The notes below the pieces were generated by a model. The model worked only from the letters and a program-made list of their open reading frames with translations, was not told the DNA's origin and did not search any database. The position numbers were made by a program, and so were the translations under genes. A stretch of 64,000 nucleotides of DNA from positions 186,001-250,000 of the forward strand of contig NZ_BBXG01000006.1 in the NCBI RefSeq assembly GCF_001570605.1, read 5' to 3'. The DNA is from Herbidospora cretacea (GTDB taxonomy: Bacteria; Actinomycetota; Actinomycetes; Streptosporangiales; Streptosporangiaceae). Below, piece after piece: positions 35,538 to 43,973 of this stretch; within the stretch, counting starts at the first letter, position 1; the number at the start of each line of letters is the position of its first letter.

Positions 35538-36926
35538 ATGCACTACATCGATGGGGCTTTCGTCCCCGCCGCGCACACGGGCTCCGTGCAGGAGAAGGCC
35601 ACCGGCGCCGAGATCGGGCGCTACGCCCTCGGTGACGCCGCCGACGTCGACCGGGCCGTCGCGGCGGCCCGCAGGGCGCAGCCCGGCTGGGCGGCTCTGG
35701 GCGCGCCCGAGAGGGCCGCCCATCTGACGGCGTTCGCCGACCAGCTCCGCGGCAGGTACGACGAGCTGGTCGAGCTGTCCATGAAGGAGACCGGGGGAGT
35801 CCGGGCCAAGGCCGTCGACGAGGTGTCGGCGGGGCTGAAGCAGCTCGGGATCTCGGCCGTGGAGGCGTGCGGGACGGCGGGGGAGGTGCTCCAGCCGTAC
35901 AAGGCGGGGAAGTTGTCGCTGTCCCGGGCGGTGCCGCTCGGGGTGCTCGGGATCATCACGCCCTGGAACTATCCGGTCAATCTGGCCATGCGGGCGGTGG
36001 CTCCCGGGCTGGCGTTCGGGAACACGATCGTGCTCAAGCCGGCCGAGCTCACCCCGATCATCGGCGGGCAGGTGCTCGCCGAGGCCGCGCACGCGGCCGG
36101 GCTGCCGCCGGGGGTGTTCAACGTGGTCGAGGGCGACGGGCCCTCGGCCGGGCACGCGCTGGCCGAGCACCGGGGGCTCGACCTGCTCGACTTCACCGGG
36201 TCGCGGGAGGTCGGGACGGCCATCGCGCTGTCGGCGGCGCGCGATCTGCGGCCGGTCCGGCTGGAGCTCGGAGGGAGCAACGCGTTCGTCGTGCTCGACG
36301 ACGCGGACGTCGAGCTGGCCGCCTCGTGCGCGCTGATCGCGTCGCTGGAGTTCCAGGGGCAGACGTGCATCAGCGCGAGCCGCCACATCGTGCTCGAACC
36401 GGTCGCCGACGCGTACGTCGCGGCGCTCACCCGCAAGGTCGAGGCGCTCAAGGTCGGCGACCCGTTCGACGCCGGGGTGGACCTCGGGCCGCTCATCAGC
36501 GAGGTCCAGCGCGACCGGGTGCACGAGCGGATCGTGCTGCCGTCGGTGGCGAAGGGGGCCGTCGTCGCGACCGGCGCGACCTACGACGGGCTGTTCTACC
36601 GGCCGACGGTGCTGACCGGGGTCACCCCCGACATGCCGGCGTTCGCCGAGGAGATCTTCGGGCCGGTGCTCCCCGTCACGGTCGCGAAGACCACCGAGGA
36701 GGCGATCGACCTGGTCAACGGCTATCCGATGCTGATGAACTCCGTCTTCAGCCGCGACCTGATGCGCGGGCTGGCCGTCGCCGAACGGCTCGACGCCGGT
36801 GAGGTCCACGTCAACGACGCGCACGCCCGGCACGGCGCCGAGAACCAGATGCCCGGGTTCACCCGGCGTCAGTGGATCGGCGTCCAGCGCGGGACGCTCG
36901 ACCTGCCCGCGTGGACGCGGGGATGA
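35538..36926 (+). CDS. NAD(P)-dependent aldehyde dehydrogenase
   Basis: 462-aa ALDH-superfamily enzyme that oxidises an aldehyde to the acid. Proline-helix and substrate motif LGIITPWNYPVNLAMRAVAPGLAFG, nucleotide motif LDFTGSREVG, general base Glu in RLELGGSNAFVV, and nucleophile Cys in EFQGQTCISASRHIVLEP are intact, with the late EEIFGPVLPV motif. It resembles the benzaldehyde/vanillin-type branch. Overlaps the 2-hydroxyacid dehydrogenase gene by ATGA and is in a locus with a sugar importer, so an aldose or sugar-derived aldehyde is a plausible substrate. Confidence 0.92.
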   Translation: MHYIDGAFVPAAHTGSVQEKATGAEIGRYALGDAADVDRAVAAARRAQPGWAALGAPERAAHLTAFADQLRGRYDELVELSMKETGGVRAKAVDEVSAGLKQLGISAVEACGTAGEVLQPYKAGKLSLSRAVPLGVLGIITPWNYPVNLAMRAVAPGLAFGNTIVLKPAELTPIIGGQVLAEAAHAAGLPPGVFNVVEGDGPSAGHALAEHRGLDLLDFTGSREVGTAIALSAARDLRPVRLELGGSNAFVVLDDADVELAASCALIASLEFQGQTCISASRHIVLEPVADAYVAALTRKVEALKVGDPFDAGVDLGPLISEVQRDRVHERIVLPSVAKGAVVATGATYDGLFYRPTVLTGVTPDMPAFAEEIFGPVLPVTVAKTTEEAIDLVNGYPMLMNSVFSRDLMRGLAVAERLDAGEVHVNDAHARHGAENQMPGFTRRQWIGVQRGTLDLPAWTRG

Positions 36927-37861
36927 GGGTCGACTACGCGATGTACCCGGAGCTCCCGGTCCGCCTGTTCGGGCGGGCCGAGGCTCCGCTGACCGAGTTC
37001 GCCAGCCCGGACGCGCGGCGCAGGCTGAGGACGGCCGAGATCCTCGTCACCGGCTGGGGGTGCCCCGTCCTCGACGCCGGGGCGCTCGACGCCGCCCCGC
37101 TGCTCAAGGCGGTCGTGCACGCCGCGGGCAGCGTGAAGGGGCACGTCACGCCCGAGGTGTTCGCGCGGGGGATCGTGGTCAGCTCGGCGGCCGACGCCAA
37201 CGCGATCCCGGTCGCGGAGTTCACCCTCGCCATGATCCTGCTGGCCGGCAAGGCCGTGCCGCGGCTGGCCCGCGAGTTCCACGCCGAGAGAAGGGACCTC
37301 GGGCTGCTCACGAGGCAGAGCGACATCGGGAACTACCGCAAGACCGTCGGGATCGTCGGCGCCTCCCGGATCGGGCGGCGGGTCATCGAGCTGCTGCGGC
37401 CCTTCGACCTTCAGGTTCTGGTCGCCGATCCCTACGCGGACGATCTGGTCACCCACGACCTCGACGAGGTGGTCCGCCGCAGCGACGTGCTCTCCATCCA
37501 CGCTCCGGCCACGCGGGAGACGTACCGGATGATGGGCCCTGAGCGCCTGAAGGCGCTCAAGGACGGAGCGACCCTCATCAACACCGCGCGGGGGTCTCTC
37601 GTGGACGAGCCGGCGCTGGTCGAGGAGCTGCGAACGGGGAGGATCTCCGCGATCCTGGACGTCACCGACCCCGAGCCCCCGGCGGCGGACTCGCCGCTGT
37701 GGGACCTGCCCAACGTCGTGCTGACGCCGCACGTCGCGGGGGCGCTGGGGTCGGAGGTCGCGCGGCTCGGGGCCGCCGCTCTCGACGAGGTGGTACGACT
37801 GACGCGCGGTGCCCCCCTCCTGTACGAGGTGGACCCGCGCGCCCTGTCCCACCAGGCCTAG
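36923..37861 (+). CDS. D-isomer-specific 2-hydroxyacid dehydrogenase
   Basis: 312-aa NAD(P)-dependent enzyme that interconverts 2-oxo and 2-hydroxy acids. Rossmann loop GIVGASRIGRRVIELL, Asp-ending strand VLVADPYADD, catalytic Arg in INTARGSLVDEPAL, catalytic Glu in DVTDPEPPAADSPL and His in VLTPHVAGALG. It starts at the ATG overlapping the previous stop (ATGA) and ends against the stop of the convergent permease gene (overlapping TAG codons). Together with the aldehyde dehydrogenase it could process a sugar acid. Confidence 0.92.
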   Translation: MRVDYAMYPELPVRLFGRAEAPLTEFASPDARRRLRTAEILVTGWGCPVLDAGALDAAPLLKAVVHAAGSVKGHVTPEVFARGIVVSSAADANAIPVAEFTLAMILLAGKAVPRLAREFHAERRDLGLLTRQSDIGNYRKTVGIVGASRIGRRVIELLRPFDLQVLVADPYADDLVTHDLDEVVRRSDVLSIHAPATRETYRMMGPERLKALKDGATLINTARGSLVDEPALVEELRTGRISAILDVTDPEPPAADSPLWDLPNVVLTPHVAGALGSEVARLGAAALDEVVRLTRGAPLLYEVDPRALSHQA

Positions 37862-38703
37862 CTCTTCAGGCCCGAGAACGCGATGCCCTGCATGATGCGC
37901 CGCTGGAAGATCAGCAGCACGACCATGACCGGGATCACCGCGAGCGCCGCGCCCGCCATGATGTAGTAGGCCCGGCCCGACTCCGTGCTCGCGAGCTGCT
38001 GCAGCGCCAGCGGCAGCGTGTAGTAGTCGGGGCTGTTGAGCACGATCAGCGGCCACACCAGGTCGTTCCAGTGGAAGATGAAACTGGTGATCGTCACGAC
38101 GGCCAGCACCGGCTTCGACAGCGGCAGGATGACCCGCCAGAAGATCGCCATCCGGCCCGCGCCGTCGATGCGGGCGGCCTCCTCCAGTTCGACCGGAAGT
38201 GTGCGGAAGAACTGCCGCATGAGGAAGATGTCCAGGACCGAGGCCACGTTGGGCAGGATGATGCCCCATGGGGAGTCATAGACGCCGAGCACCTGGGTGA
38301 CGTGCAGACGCGGCACCAGCAGGGTGATCGTCGGCACCATCATGCCGGCCAGCATGAGGACGAAGATCTTGTCCCGGCCCGGGAACGGGATGCGCGCGAA
38401 CGCGTAGGCCGCCAGGGCGTCGATCAGGAGCTTCACCGGGACCAGCACGCAGGTGATCCACACGCTGTTCCAGAAGGCCGTGCCCAGGCCGCTGATCGAC
38501 AGGACGTACTCGTAGTTCCCGAGCGTGGGGTTCCACTCGCCGGTCTTCTTGTCCAGCGGGAGGAGCTGCGGCACCTGAGTGTAGACGTCGGGGCCGTTCT
38601 TGAACGACGTCGCCAGCATCCACACGAAAGGCACGACCGACACCAGCGCCAACAGGATCAGCGCGATGTAGATGGGCAGGCGGCGGACCGTCTTCTGGTT
38701 CAC
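37858..38703 (-). CDS. Sugar ABC transporter permease (MalG type)
   Basis: Second membrane subunit of a CUT1 carbohydrate importer, 281 aa with six membrane helices. The coupling loop EEAARIDGAGRMAIFWRVILPL contacts the ATPase. GTG 38703 overlaps the upstream permease stop (GTGA). No ATPase gene is in this cluster; actinobacterial CUT1 systems usually share the MsiK ATPase encoded elsewhere. Last gene of the binding-protein/permease operon. Confidence 0.93.
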   Translation of the reverse strand: MNQKTVRRLPIYIALILLALVSVVPFVWMLATSFKNGPDVYTQVPQLLPLDKKTGEWNPTLGNYEYVLSISGLGTAFWNSVWITCVLVPVKLLIDALAAYAFARIPFPGRDKIFVLMLAGMMVPTITLLVPRLHVTQVLGVYDSPWGIILPNVASVLDIFLMRQFFRTLPVELEEAARIDGAGRMAIFWRVILPLSKPVLAVVTITSFIFHWNDLVWPLIVLNSPDYYTLPLALQQLASTESGRAYYIMAGAALAVIPVMVVLLIFQRRIMQGIAFSGLKS

Positions 38704-39668
38704 GACGCCTCCTGCTTCATGAACTTGAACTGCACGAACGTGATGATCATGATGAAGACCAGGAGGATGAACGACATCGCGCAGGCGGCGCCCATCGCGT
38801 TGTAGCGGAACGCGTAGAGATAGATGTGCAGCACGTAGGCCAGGCCCGACTGCTCGGGGCCGCCGGTGACGCTGCGGTTGCCGCCGCCGCTGAAGATGAC
38901 GTACACCAGCCCGAAGACCTGGAGCGCGGCGATGATGCCGGTCACGACGAGGTAGAAGGTCGTCGGGCGGAGCATCGGCACGACCACCTTGAAGAAGCGC
39001 TGCACCGGGCCCGCACCGTCGATGACCGCAGCCTCCCTGATCGACTCGGGGATGCTCTTCAGGCCGGCCAAGTAGATGATCATCGAGATGCCGCACTGCC
39101 ACGCGGCGATGAACGCCAGCGCCGGGATGACCAGCTCCGGGGTGTTCAGCCAATTCTGGCGGGGGATGCCGACCAGGCCGAGCACCGCGTTGACCAGGCC
39201 GTACTGCGGGTCGTAGAGCCAGCGCCAGATGGCGCCGACCGCCGCCTCCGCGGTCACGACGGGCAGGAACAGCAGCAGGCGGAACAGGTTCGAGCCGCGC
39301 CTGATCGAGTTGATCAGCAGCGCCTGGCCGAGCGCCGCGATCAGCGTCAGCGGCACGGCGACCAGCGTGTACTGCAGGGTGACCTGGACCGACTTCCAGA
39401 AGTGCGGGTACTTCACGTCGTCGAAGAACAGGTCCGTGTAGTTCTGCAGGCCCACCCAGATCGGCGCGGAGTGCAGGTCCCACTCGGTGAAGCTGTAGTA
39501 CAGGGCGGCCAGGGCCGGATAGAGCAGGAAGATGATGAAGTACACCAGCGCGGGGGCGATGAGGAGCCACCCGATCAGGTGGTCGCGCCTGCCGATGCCC
39601 GGACGGCGGCGCCGTCCGGGCCTGGCCGGCGTCTCGGCGGGCCGCTGGGCCACGACCGGAGATGCCAC
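38700..39668 (-). CDS. Sugar ABC transporter permease (MalF type)
   Basis: First membrane subunit of the CUT1 importer, 322 aa. After a basic, Pro/Arg-rich N-terminus it has about six helices (LIGWLLIAPALVYFIIFLLY, LFRLLLFLPVVTAEAAVGAI). The EAA-type loop SIREAAVIDGAGPVQRFFKVVVPML couples to the ATPase. Placed 27 bases after the binding-protein gene and overlapping the next permease, so one operon. Confidence 0.93.
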   Translation of the reverse strand: MASPVVAQRPAETPARPGRRRRPGIGRRDHLIGWLLIAPALVYFIIFLLYPALAALYYSFTEWDLHSAPIWVGLQNYTDLFFDDVKYPHFWKSVQVTLQYTLVAVPLTLIAALGQALLINSIRRGSNLFRLLLFLPVVTAEAAVGAIWRWLYDPQYGLVNAVLGLVGIPRQNWLNTPELVIPALAFIAAWQCGISMIIYLAGLKSIPESIREAAVIDGAGPVQRFFKVVVPMLRPTTFYLVVTGIIAALQVFGLVYVIFSGGGNRSVTGGPEQSGLAYVLHIYLYAFRYNAMGAACAMSFILLVFIMIITFVQFKFMKQEAS

Positions 39669-39695
39669 GGTTGCCTCGCTTCCGTGATGGCTGGG

Positions 39696-40925
39696 CTAGC
39701 TGTTCCAGCCGAGCAGGGCGCGGGTCTTGTTCGCCGCGTCGGTGAGCGACTCCTGGGCGGTCATCTTGCCGCTCAGCGCCGACTCCAGGGCCGGGGCGAT
39801 GATCTCGTCGTTGATCTGGATCCACTGCGGGAGCGCCGGACGGGCCTGCGCCACCTTGAGCTGCTCGAGGAAGGCCTGCTGCTGCTCGCCGAAGGTGGCG
39901 GCGTCGCGCTCGGCGGCCTCCTTGTTGACCGGGAAGCCGCCCAGGGCCTGGGCCAGGGTGGTGTTGTTCGTGGAGTTGGTCAGGTGCTGCAGCCACTTCC
40001 AGGCCAGCGCCTCGTTCTTGCCCTTGGTGAACACGACCGCGTTCTCGCCGCCGATGTTGCCGGCGGGAGTGGTCTTGTACGGCAGCGGCGCGACGTTGAA
40101 GTCGAGGTCGGGGAACTGGTCCTTGATGGTGGCGACGTCCCACGGGCCGGAGATCATCATGCCGGCGAGGCCGTTGGCGAAGGCCTGGTCGGAGTCGGTG
40201 ATCTCACGGGGTGAGGACGGCAGCAGGTCGACCCAGAGCTGGAGGGCCTCCACGGCCGGGGCCTGGTCGAACAGGATCTTCTTGTTCGCCTCGTCGACCA
40301 TCTGGCCGCCCGCGCCGCCGACCACGCCCGGCCACATCCAGGCGCCGTAGCCGTCGCCCTTCGGCACCACGATGCCGGCGACCTTCGGGTCCTTCTGGTG
40401 GATCCCGGCGCTGATCGACTTGAGCTCGTCCCACGTCTTCGGCGGGGTCGGGACCAGCGCCTTGTTGTAGAAGAGGGCGACGGCGGTGTGGTCGATCGGG
40501 AAGCCGTACAGCTTGCCGCCGACCTTGTTGGTGTTGAGGGCGCCCTCCCAGAAGTCGGCCTCGTTGAGCGTGCCGGCCGGGACCTCCTTGATGGTGCCTT
40601 CCTGGGCGAAGCGGGAGACCAGGGGCTGGTCGAGGATCCCGACGTCGGGGACGGTGTTGCCGGCCAGAGCGGAGCCGAGCTTGGTGTTGTAGTCGTCCTT
40701 GGGGATCTTGACGATGTTCACCTTGACCCCGGGGTTGGCCTTCTCGAAGTCCGTGCGGATCTTCTCGACCACTTCGCCGGCCTGAGGGGTGCGGTCCTGG
40801 AACATCCAGTAGGTCAACTCCGTCGTGGCAGAGCCCGCGCCGCCCTCCTCGGAGCCGCCGCCGCAGGCGGCGAGCCCGGCGAGCAGCACCGCTGCGGCTG
40901 CCGCCCCAGTGACTCTCCTGATCAT
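39696..40925 (-). CDS. Extracellular sugar-binding lipoprotein (CUT1)
   Basis: Substrate-binding lipoprotein of 409 aa that feeds the two permeases. Signal MIRRVTGAAAAAVLLAGLAAC ends in a lipobox, followed by a Gly/Ser/Glu-rich tether. The mature part has family-1 solute-binding features (YNTKLGSALAGNTVPDVGILD, YGFPIDHTAVALFYNKAL, GLAGMMISGPWDVATI). ATG 40925 is preferred over ATG 40931 since GAAGGAG lies six bases before it. Ligand unknown; oligosaccharide or uronate is suggested by DUF2264 and the dehydrogenases. Likely controlled by the divergent ROK gene. Confidence 0.93.
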   Translation of the reverse strand: MIRRVTGAAAAAVLLAGLAACGGGSEEGGAGSATTELTYWMFQDRTPQAGEVVEKIRTDFEKANPGVKVNIVKIPKDDYNTKLGSALAGNTVPDVGILDQPLVSRFAQEGTIKEVPAGTLNEADFWEGALNTNKVGGKLYGFPIDHTAVALFYNKALVPTPPKTWDELKSISAGIHQKDPKVAGIVVPKGDGYGAWMWPGVVGGAGGQMVDEANKKILFDQAPAVEALQLWVDLLPSSPREITDSDQAFANGLAGMMISGPWDVATIKDQFPDLDFNVAPLPYKTTPAGNIGGENAVVFTKGKNEALAWKWLQHLTNSTNNTTLAQALGGFPVNKEAAERDAATFGEQQQAFLEQLKVAQARPALPQWIQINDEIIAPALESALSGKMTAQESLTDAANKTRALLGWNS

Positions 40926-41066
40926 TTCCATCTCCTTCTCGGGGGGTTGAACAGACGATAATGTAAGACGCGAAAAAAGATCAGTCCCTCGTCGGAAACG
41001 CTTTGGTAACGCGGCACCCGCTACCCTGTGCGGCGGCACTTGCCTGGTAGCCGTTTCGTTTACGCA

Positions 41067-41075
41067 TTGAACTAA
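41067..41075. promoter_or_regulatory. TTGAACTAA half-site before the ROK gene
   Basis: TTGAACTAA is the same 9-mer that forms one arm of the palindrome after the ROK gene (42295-42318). It lies in the 179-bp divergent region shared with the sugar-binding lipoprotein gene, so it is a candidate ROK operator. A related TTGAACAGA occurs near 40947. Confidence 0.5.
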
Positions 41076-41104
41076 CATGTCGGCATAAAGCGGGAGGACA
41101 GGCC

Positions 41105-42292
41105 ATGGCAAGGCCGGAGCGTAAGACGGTCAGGGATGTCCGGAAGGGCAACCGCGGCATGCTGCTGCGGACTCTGTACTTCGGCGGCCCCCGGAGCCGT
41201 CACGAGCTGACCGGCCTCACCGGCCTGAGCGCGGCGACCATCAGCACCATGACCGGCGACCTGCTGTCGGAGAAGATCCTCATGGAGGCCGGCCAGGTCG
41301 AGAGCGACGGCGGGCGGCCCCGGGTGCTGTTACGGGTCAACCCCGGATACGCCCACGTCATCGGCGTCGACGTCGCCGAGACCCACGTCAGGGTCGAGCT
41401 GTTCGACCTGGAGATGACGGAGAAGGCCCGGGTCGACTACACGCTCCGGCCCTCCCACCACGACATCGAGCTGGTCGCGCGGCGGATCCTGGCCGGCATC
41501 GACGTGGTGCTGGCCGACGGGCAGGTGACCGCCGAACAGGTGCTCGGCGTGGGGATCGGGGTGCCGGGCATCGTCGAGCGCGGCGCCGACACGCTGATCC
41601 ACGCCAAGACCTTCGGGTGGGACGGCGTGCCGCTGGGGGCGTTGATGCGGGCCGGGACCTCGCTGCCCGTCTTCATCGACAACGGCGCCAAGACCATGGG
41701 GCAGGCGGAGCTGTGGTTCGGGGCCGGCCGGGGGGCCGACCATGCGGTGATCGTGCTGATCGGGTCGGGTGTCGGAGCCACGGTGGTGGCCGACGGGCTG
41801 GCCGTGCGGGGGACCTCGAACAGCGCCGGCGAATGGGGTCACACCAAGATCGAGATGAGTGGACGGCTGTGCCGCTGCGGGTCCCGGGGCTGCCTGGAGG
41901 CCTACATCGGGGCCGAAGGGCTGCTCGCCCGCGCGGGGGTGCCCGCCCAGACGACCGACTGGCCGTCGGCCCTCGGGCGGGTGCTGGAGGCGGGCGGTGA
42001 CGTGGTCCAGGAGACGGTGACCTATCTGGGCACCGGTCTGGCCAACCTGATCAACATGCTGAACCCCGAGCGGATACTGATCGGCGGCTGGGCCGGGCTG
42101 ATGATCGGCGAACGGCACCTCGACGAGATCCGCGTGGTGGTGGGCGAGAACTCCCTGACGCAGCCCTACAACGCGACCTCGATCGTGCTGGGCGAACTCG
42201 GCCCCGACGCGGTGGCGATGGGGGCGGCGACGCTGGTGCTGGAGGAGTTCCTTGACACGAGCGCTCCACTGAGGCTCCACGCCGCCAGTTGA
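41105..42292 (+). CDS. ROK-family transcriptional regulator
   Basis: 395-aa regulator: N-terminal winged helix (RKGNRGMLLRTLYFGGPRSRHELTGLTGLSAATISTM) joined to a ROK sugar-kinase-like domain. The zinc motif CRCGSRGCLEAY is intact. The ATP loop IGVDVAETHVRVELFD is diverged from the kinase consensus and the catalytic-Asp region reads PVFIDNGAKTMG rather than NDANA, so it is a repressor without kinase activity. Divergent from the CUT1 operon, which it probably represses until sugar is bound. GGGAGG stands before the ATG. Confidence 0.92.
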   Translation: MARPERKTVRDVRKGNRGMLLRTLYFGGPRSRHELTGLTGLSAATISTMTGDLLSEKILMEAGQVESDGGRPRVLLRVNPGYAHVIGVDVAETHVRVELFDLEMTEKARVDYTLRPSHHDIELVARRILAGIDVVLADGQVTAEQVLGVGIGVPGIVERGADTLIHAKTFGWDGVPLGALMRAGTSLPVFIDNGAKTMGQAELWFGAGRGADHAVIVLIGSGVGATVVADGLAVRGTSNSAGEWGHTKIEMSGRLCRCGSRGCLEAYIGAEGLLARAGVPAQTTDWPSALGRVLEAGGDVVQETVTYLGTGLANLINMLNPERILIGGWAGLMIGERHLDEIRVVVGENSLTQPYNATSIVLGELGPDAVAMGAATLVLEEFLDTSAPLRLHAAS

Positions 42293-42294
42293 TG

Positions 42295-42318
42295 CTTAGT
42301 TCAAAGGGTTGAACTAAG
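42295..42318. repeat. Perfect palindrome after the ROK gene (operator or terminator)
   Basis: Arms CTTAGTTCAA and TTGAACTAAG around AGGG, starting three bases after the ROK stop. The A/T-rich arms and shared TTGAACTAA half-site upstream of the ROK gene point to an operator; a terminator role is possible but there is no T tract. Confidence 0.6.
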
Positions 42319-42469
42319 GTCCCGGCCAGATCATCAGGACCACCCGCTGGGGCGTCTGCCGTTCGACGCCGGGCAGGGCGTGGGGCCAGCGGCTGATCCT
42401 TAGGTTTTCCCAGCCGCCCCATATGCCGGCGTGAGGTAGATCCACGATCTTCGGGACACGGGCGGTCAC
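42314..42469 (-). CDS. Possible short gene or gene remnant
   Basis: A 51-codon minus-strand frame from GTG 42469 with host-like codon use (PHAGIWGGWENLRISRWPHA, then PQRVVLMIWPGP). Its stop lies inside the ROK palindrome. No ribosome site and no known family; it may be the tail of a lost gene, since the frame stays open for some codons further upstream. Nothing else is visible in the 42319-42500 interval. Confidence 0.3.
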   Translation of the reverse strand: MTARVPKIVDLPHAGIWGGWENLRISRWPHALPGVERQTPQRVVLMIWPGP

Positions 42470-42500
42470 CCTGGCGAGAGCCTCCGACAGAGTGGTATAA

Positions 42501-42528
42501 AACCTTCCAGTTACATAACTGGAAGGTT
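42501..42528. promoter_or_regulatory. ArsR operator (13-bp arms)
   Basis: Perfect inverted repeat AACCTTCCAGTTA / TAACTGGAAGGTT with 2-bp spacer, ending eight bases before the ArsR start; the promoter must overlap it, so the operon is autorepressed. Confidence 0.85.
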
Positions 42529-42536
42529 ATCTGCCT

Positions 42537-42845
42537 ATGTTGGACGCCACGTTCGCCGCGCTGGCCGATCCCACTCGCCGGGCGATCCTGGCGCGGCTGG
42601 CCCAGGGGGAGGCCACCGTGACCGAGCTCGCCGCGCCCTTCGCGATGAGCCAGCCGGCCATCTCCAAACACCTCAAGGTGCTGGAGAAGGCCGGTCTGAT
42701 CACCCGGGGCAGAGACGCCCAGCGCCGTCCCTGCCGGCTGGCCGCCGAACCGCTGGAGGAGGCGACTCAGTGGCTGGCGGGCTATCGGGAGTTCTGGGAG
42801 GCCCGCTACCGGCAGCTCGACGCGGTGCTGAAGGGCATGGAATGA
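42537..42845 (+). CDS. ArsR-family transcriptional repressor
   Basis: 102-aa winged-helix repressor: FAALADPTRRAILARLAQGE, recognition helix MSQPAISKHLKVLEKAGLI, wing with RGRDAQRRPCRLA. Like others linked to SRPBCC genes it has no metal-binding ELCVCDL motif, so it is not a metal sensor; the trailing TQWLAGYREFWEARYRQLDAVL helix is typical of this subgroup. Leaderless or weak SD. Its stop overlaps the following start as ATGA, and a 28-bp operator is directly upstream. Confidence 0.92.
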   Translation: MLDATFAALADPTRRAILARLAQGEATVTELAAPFAMSQPAISKHLKVLEKAGLITRGRDAQRRPCRLAAEPLEEATQWLAGYREFWEARYRQLDAVLKGME

Positions 42846-43714
42846 CCGGCGTCGTCACCCGGGGCGACCGGGAGATCGTCGTCACCCGCCGCTTCGCCGC
42901 GTCCCGGGACCGGGTGTTCGCCGCGCTGACCACGCCCGACCTGCTCGTTCAGTGGTACGGCGCACAGGGGTGGCGGCTGGTCGAGTGTTCCTTCGAGGCG
43001 TCGCCGGGCGGCGCCTACCGGTTCGTCTCCGAGGGGCCGGGCGGGGCGCGGATGGTGCAGCGCGGGGAGGTGCGGGCCGTCGAGCCGCCTCGGTCGATCA
43101 CCCTCAGCGAGGTCTTCGACGAGCAGTCGTATCCCGGCGTCACCCTGATCACCCACGATCTCACCGACGAGGGCGCGGGCACCCTCCTCACCACCACGAT
43201 CCGCTACGCCACCCCGGACGGCAGGGCGACGGCGCTGCGCTATCCGATGGCCAGGGGGATGGCGCAGGCGTACACGAAACTGGATCTTCTGCTGGAAAGG
43301 AACGGCATGAACTGGACCCTCGAAGTGGTCGTCGTGCCCGTGTCGGACATCGACCGGGCCAAGGACTTCTACGCCGGCAAGCTGGGCTTCACCGTCGACC
43401 ACGACACGGCGTTCGGCGACGATGTGCGGATCGTGCAGCTCACCCCGCCCGGGTCGGGCTGCTCGGTGGTGATCGGGAAGGGCGCGGTGCCCGCGATGGC
43501 TCCGGGGTCGCTCCGGGGGCTCCAGCTGGTGGTGCCGGACATCCGCAAGGCCCACGCCCAGCTCGTGGAGCGGGGGGTGGACGTGAGCGACGTGCAGAAG
43601 ATCGGCGAGAACCCCCATCCGGTGCCCGATCCCCTCGACAACGTCGGGTTCGTGTTCTTCGACGACCCCGACGGGAACGGATGGGCGGTCCAGCAGATCT
43701 CGTCCCGAGGCTGA
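42842..43714 (+). CDS. SRPBCC (AHSA1) and VOC domain fusion protein
   Basis: 290-aa protein joining two folds usually encoded separately. Residues 1 to about 152 are an AHSA1/START-like hydrophobic-ligand domain (REIVVTRRFAASRDRVFAAL, PDLLVQWYGAQGWRL). Residues 156-290 are a glyoxalase/VOC domain (LEVVVVPVSDIDRAKDFYAGK, GFVFFDDPDGNGWAVQQI). The joint is at an internal ATG (43307) with GGAAAGG seven bases before it, so a separate VOC protein might also be made. Controlled by the coupled ArsR gene. Substrate unknown; detoxification or lipid binding is typical of such pairs. Confidence 0.85.
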   Translation: MTGVVTRGDREIVVTRRFAASRDRVFAALTTPDLLVQWYGAQGWRLVECSFEASPGGAYRFVSEGPGGARMVQRGEVRAVEPPRSITLSEVFDEQSYPGVTLITHDLTDEGAGTLLTTTIRYATPDGRATALRYPMARGMAQAYTKLDLLLERNGMNWTLEVVVVPVSDIDRAKDFYAGKLGFTVDHDTAFGDDVRIVQLTPPGSGCSVVIGKGAVPAMAPGSLRGLQLVVPDIRKAHAQLVERGVDVSDVQKIGENPHPVPDPLDNVGFVFFDDPDGNGWAVQQISSRG

Positions 43715-43728
43715 CCGCCCACCCGCTC

Positions 43729-43935
43729 TCAGCCGGTGGCGAGGATGACGTCGGAGGCCTTCACGATGGCCGTGACCTGGCTGCCGACCCCCAGCCCCAG
43801 TTCCTCGGCCGCTTCGGCCGTGACCGACGCGACCAGCCGGAGCCCGCCCGCCGACAGTTCGACGTTGGCGGTCGCCTCGCCACGTGTGATCCCGGTGACC
43901 TCGGCTGGGATCGCGTTCCGCGCACTCAGTTTCAT
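43729..43935 (-). CDS. Molbindin-like TOBE/Mop protein
   Basis: 68-aa single Mop/TOBE domain (SARNAIPAEVTGITRGEATA, LGLGVGSQVTAIVKASDVIL). Such proteins form hexamers that store or buffer molybdate/tungstate in the cytoplasm. AGAGGTGATC lies before the ATG. No molybdate transporter is adjacent. It is 38 bases after the GH16 gene in the same direction and may be read through from it. Confidence 0.88.
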   Translation of the reverse strand: MKLSARNAIPAEVTGITRGEATANVELSAGGLRLVASVTAEAAEELGLGVGSQVTAIVKASDVILATG

Positions 43936-43973
43936 GATCACCTCTTTCCCGGCGAGGCAGCGGCGGAATCTCG

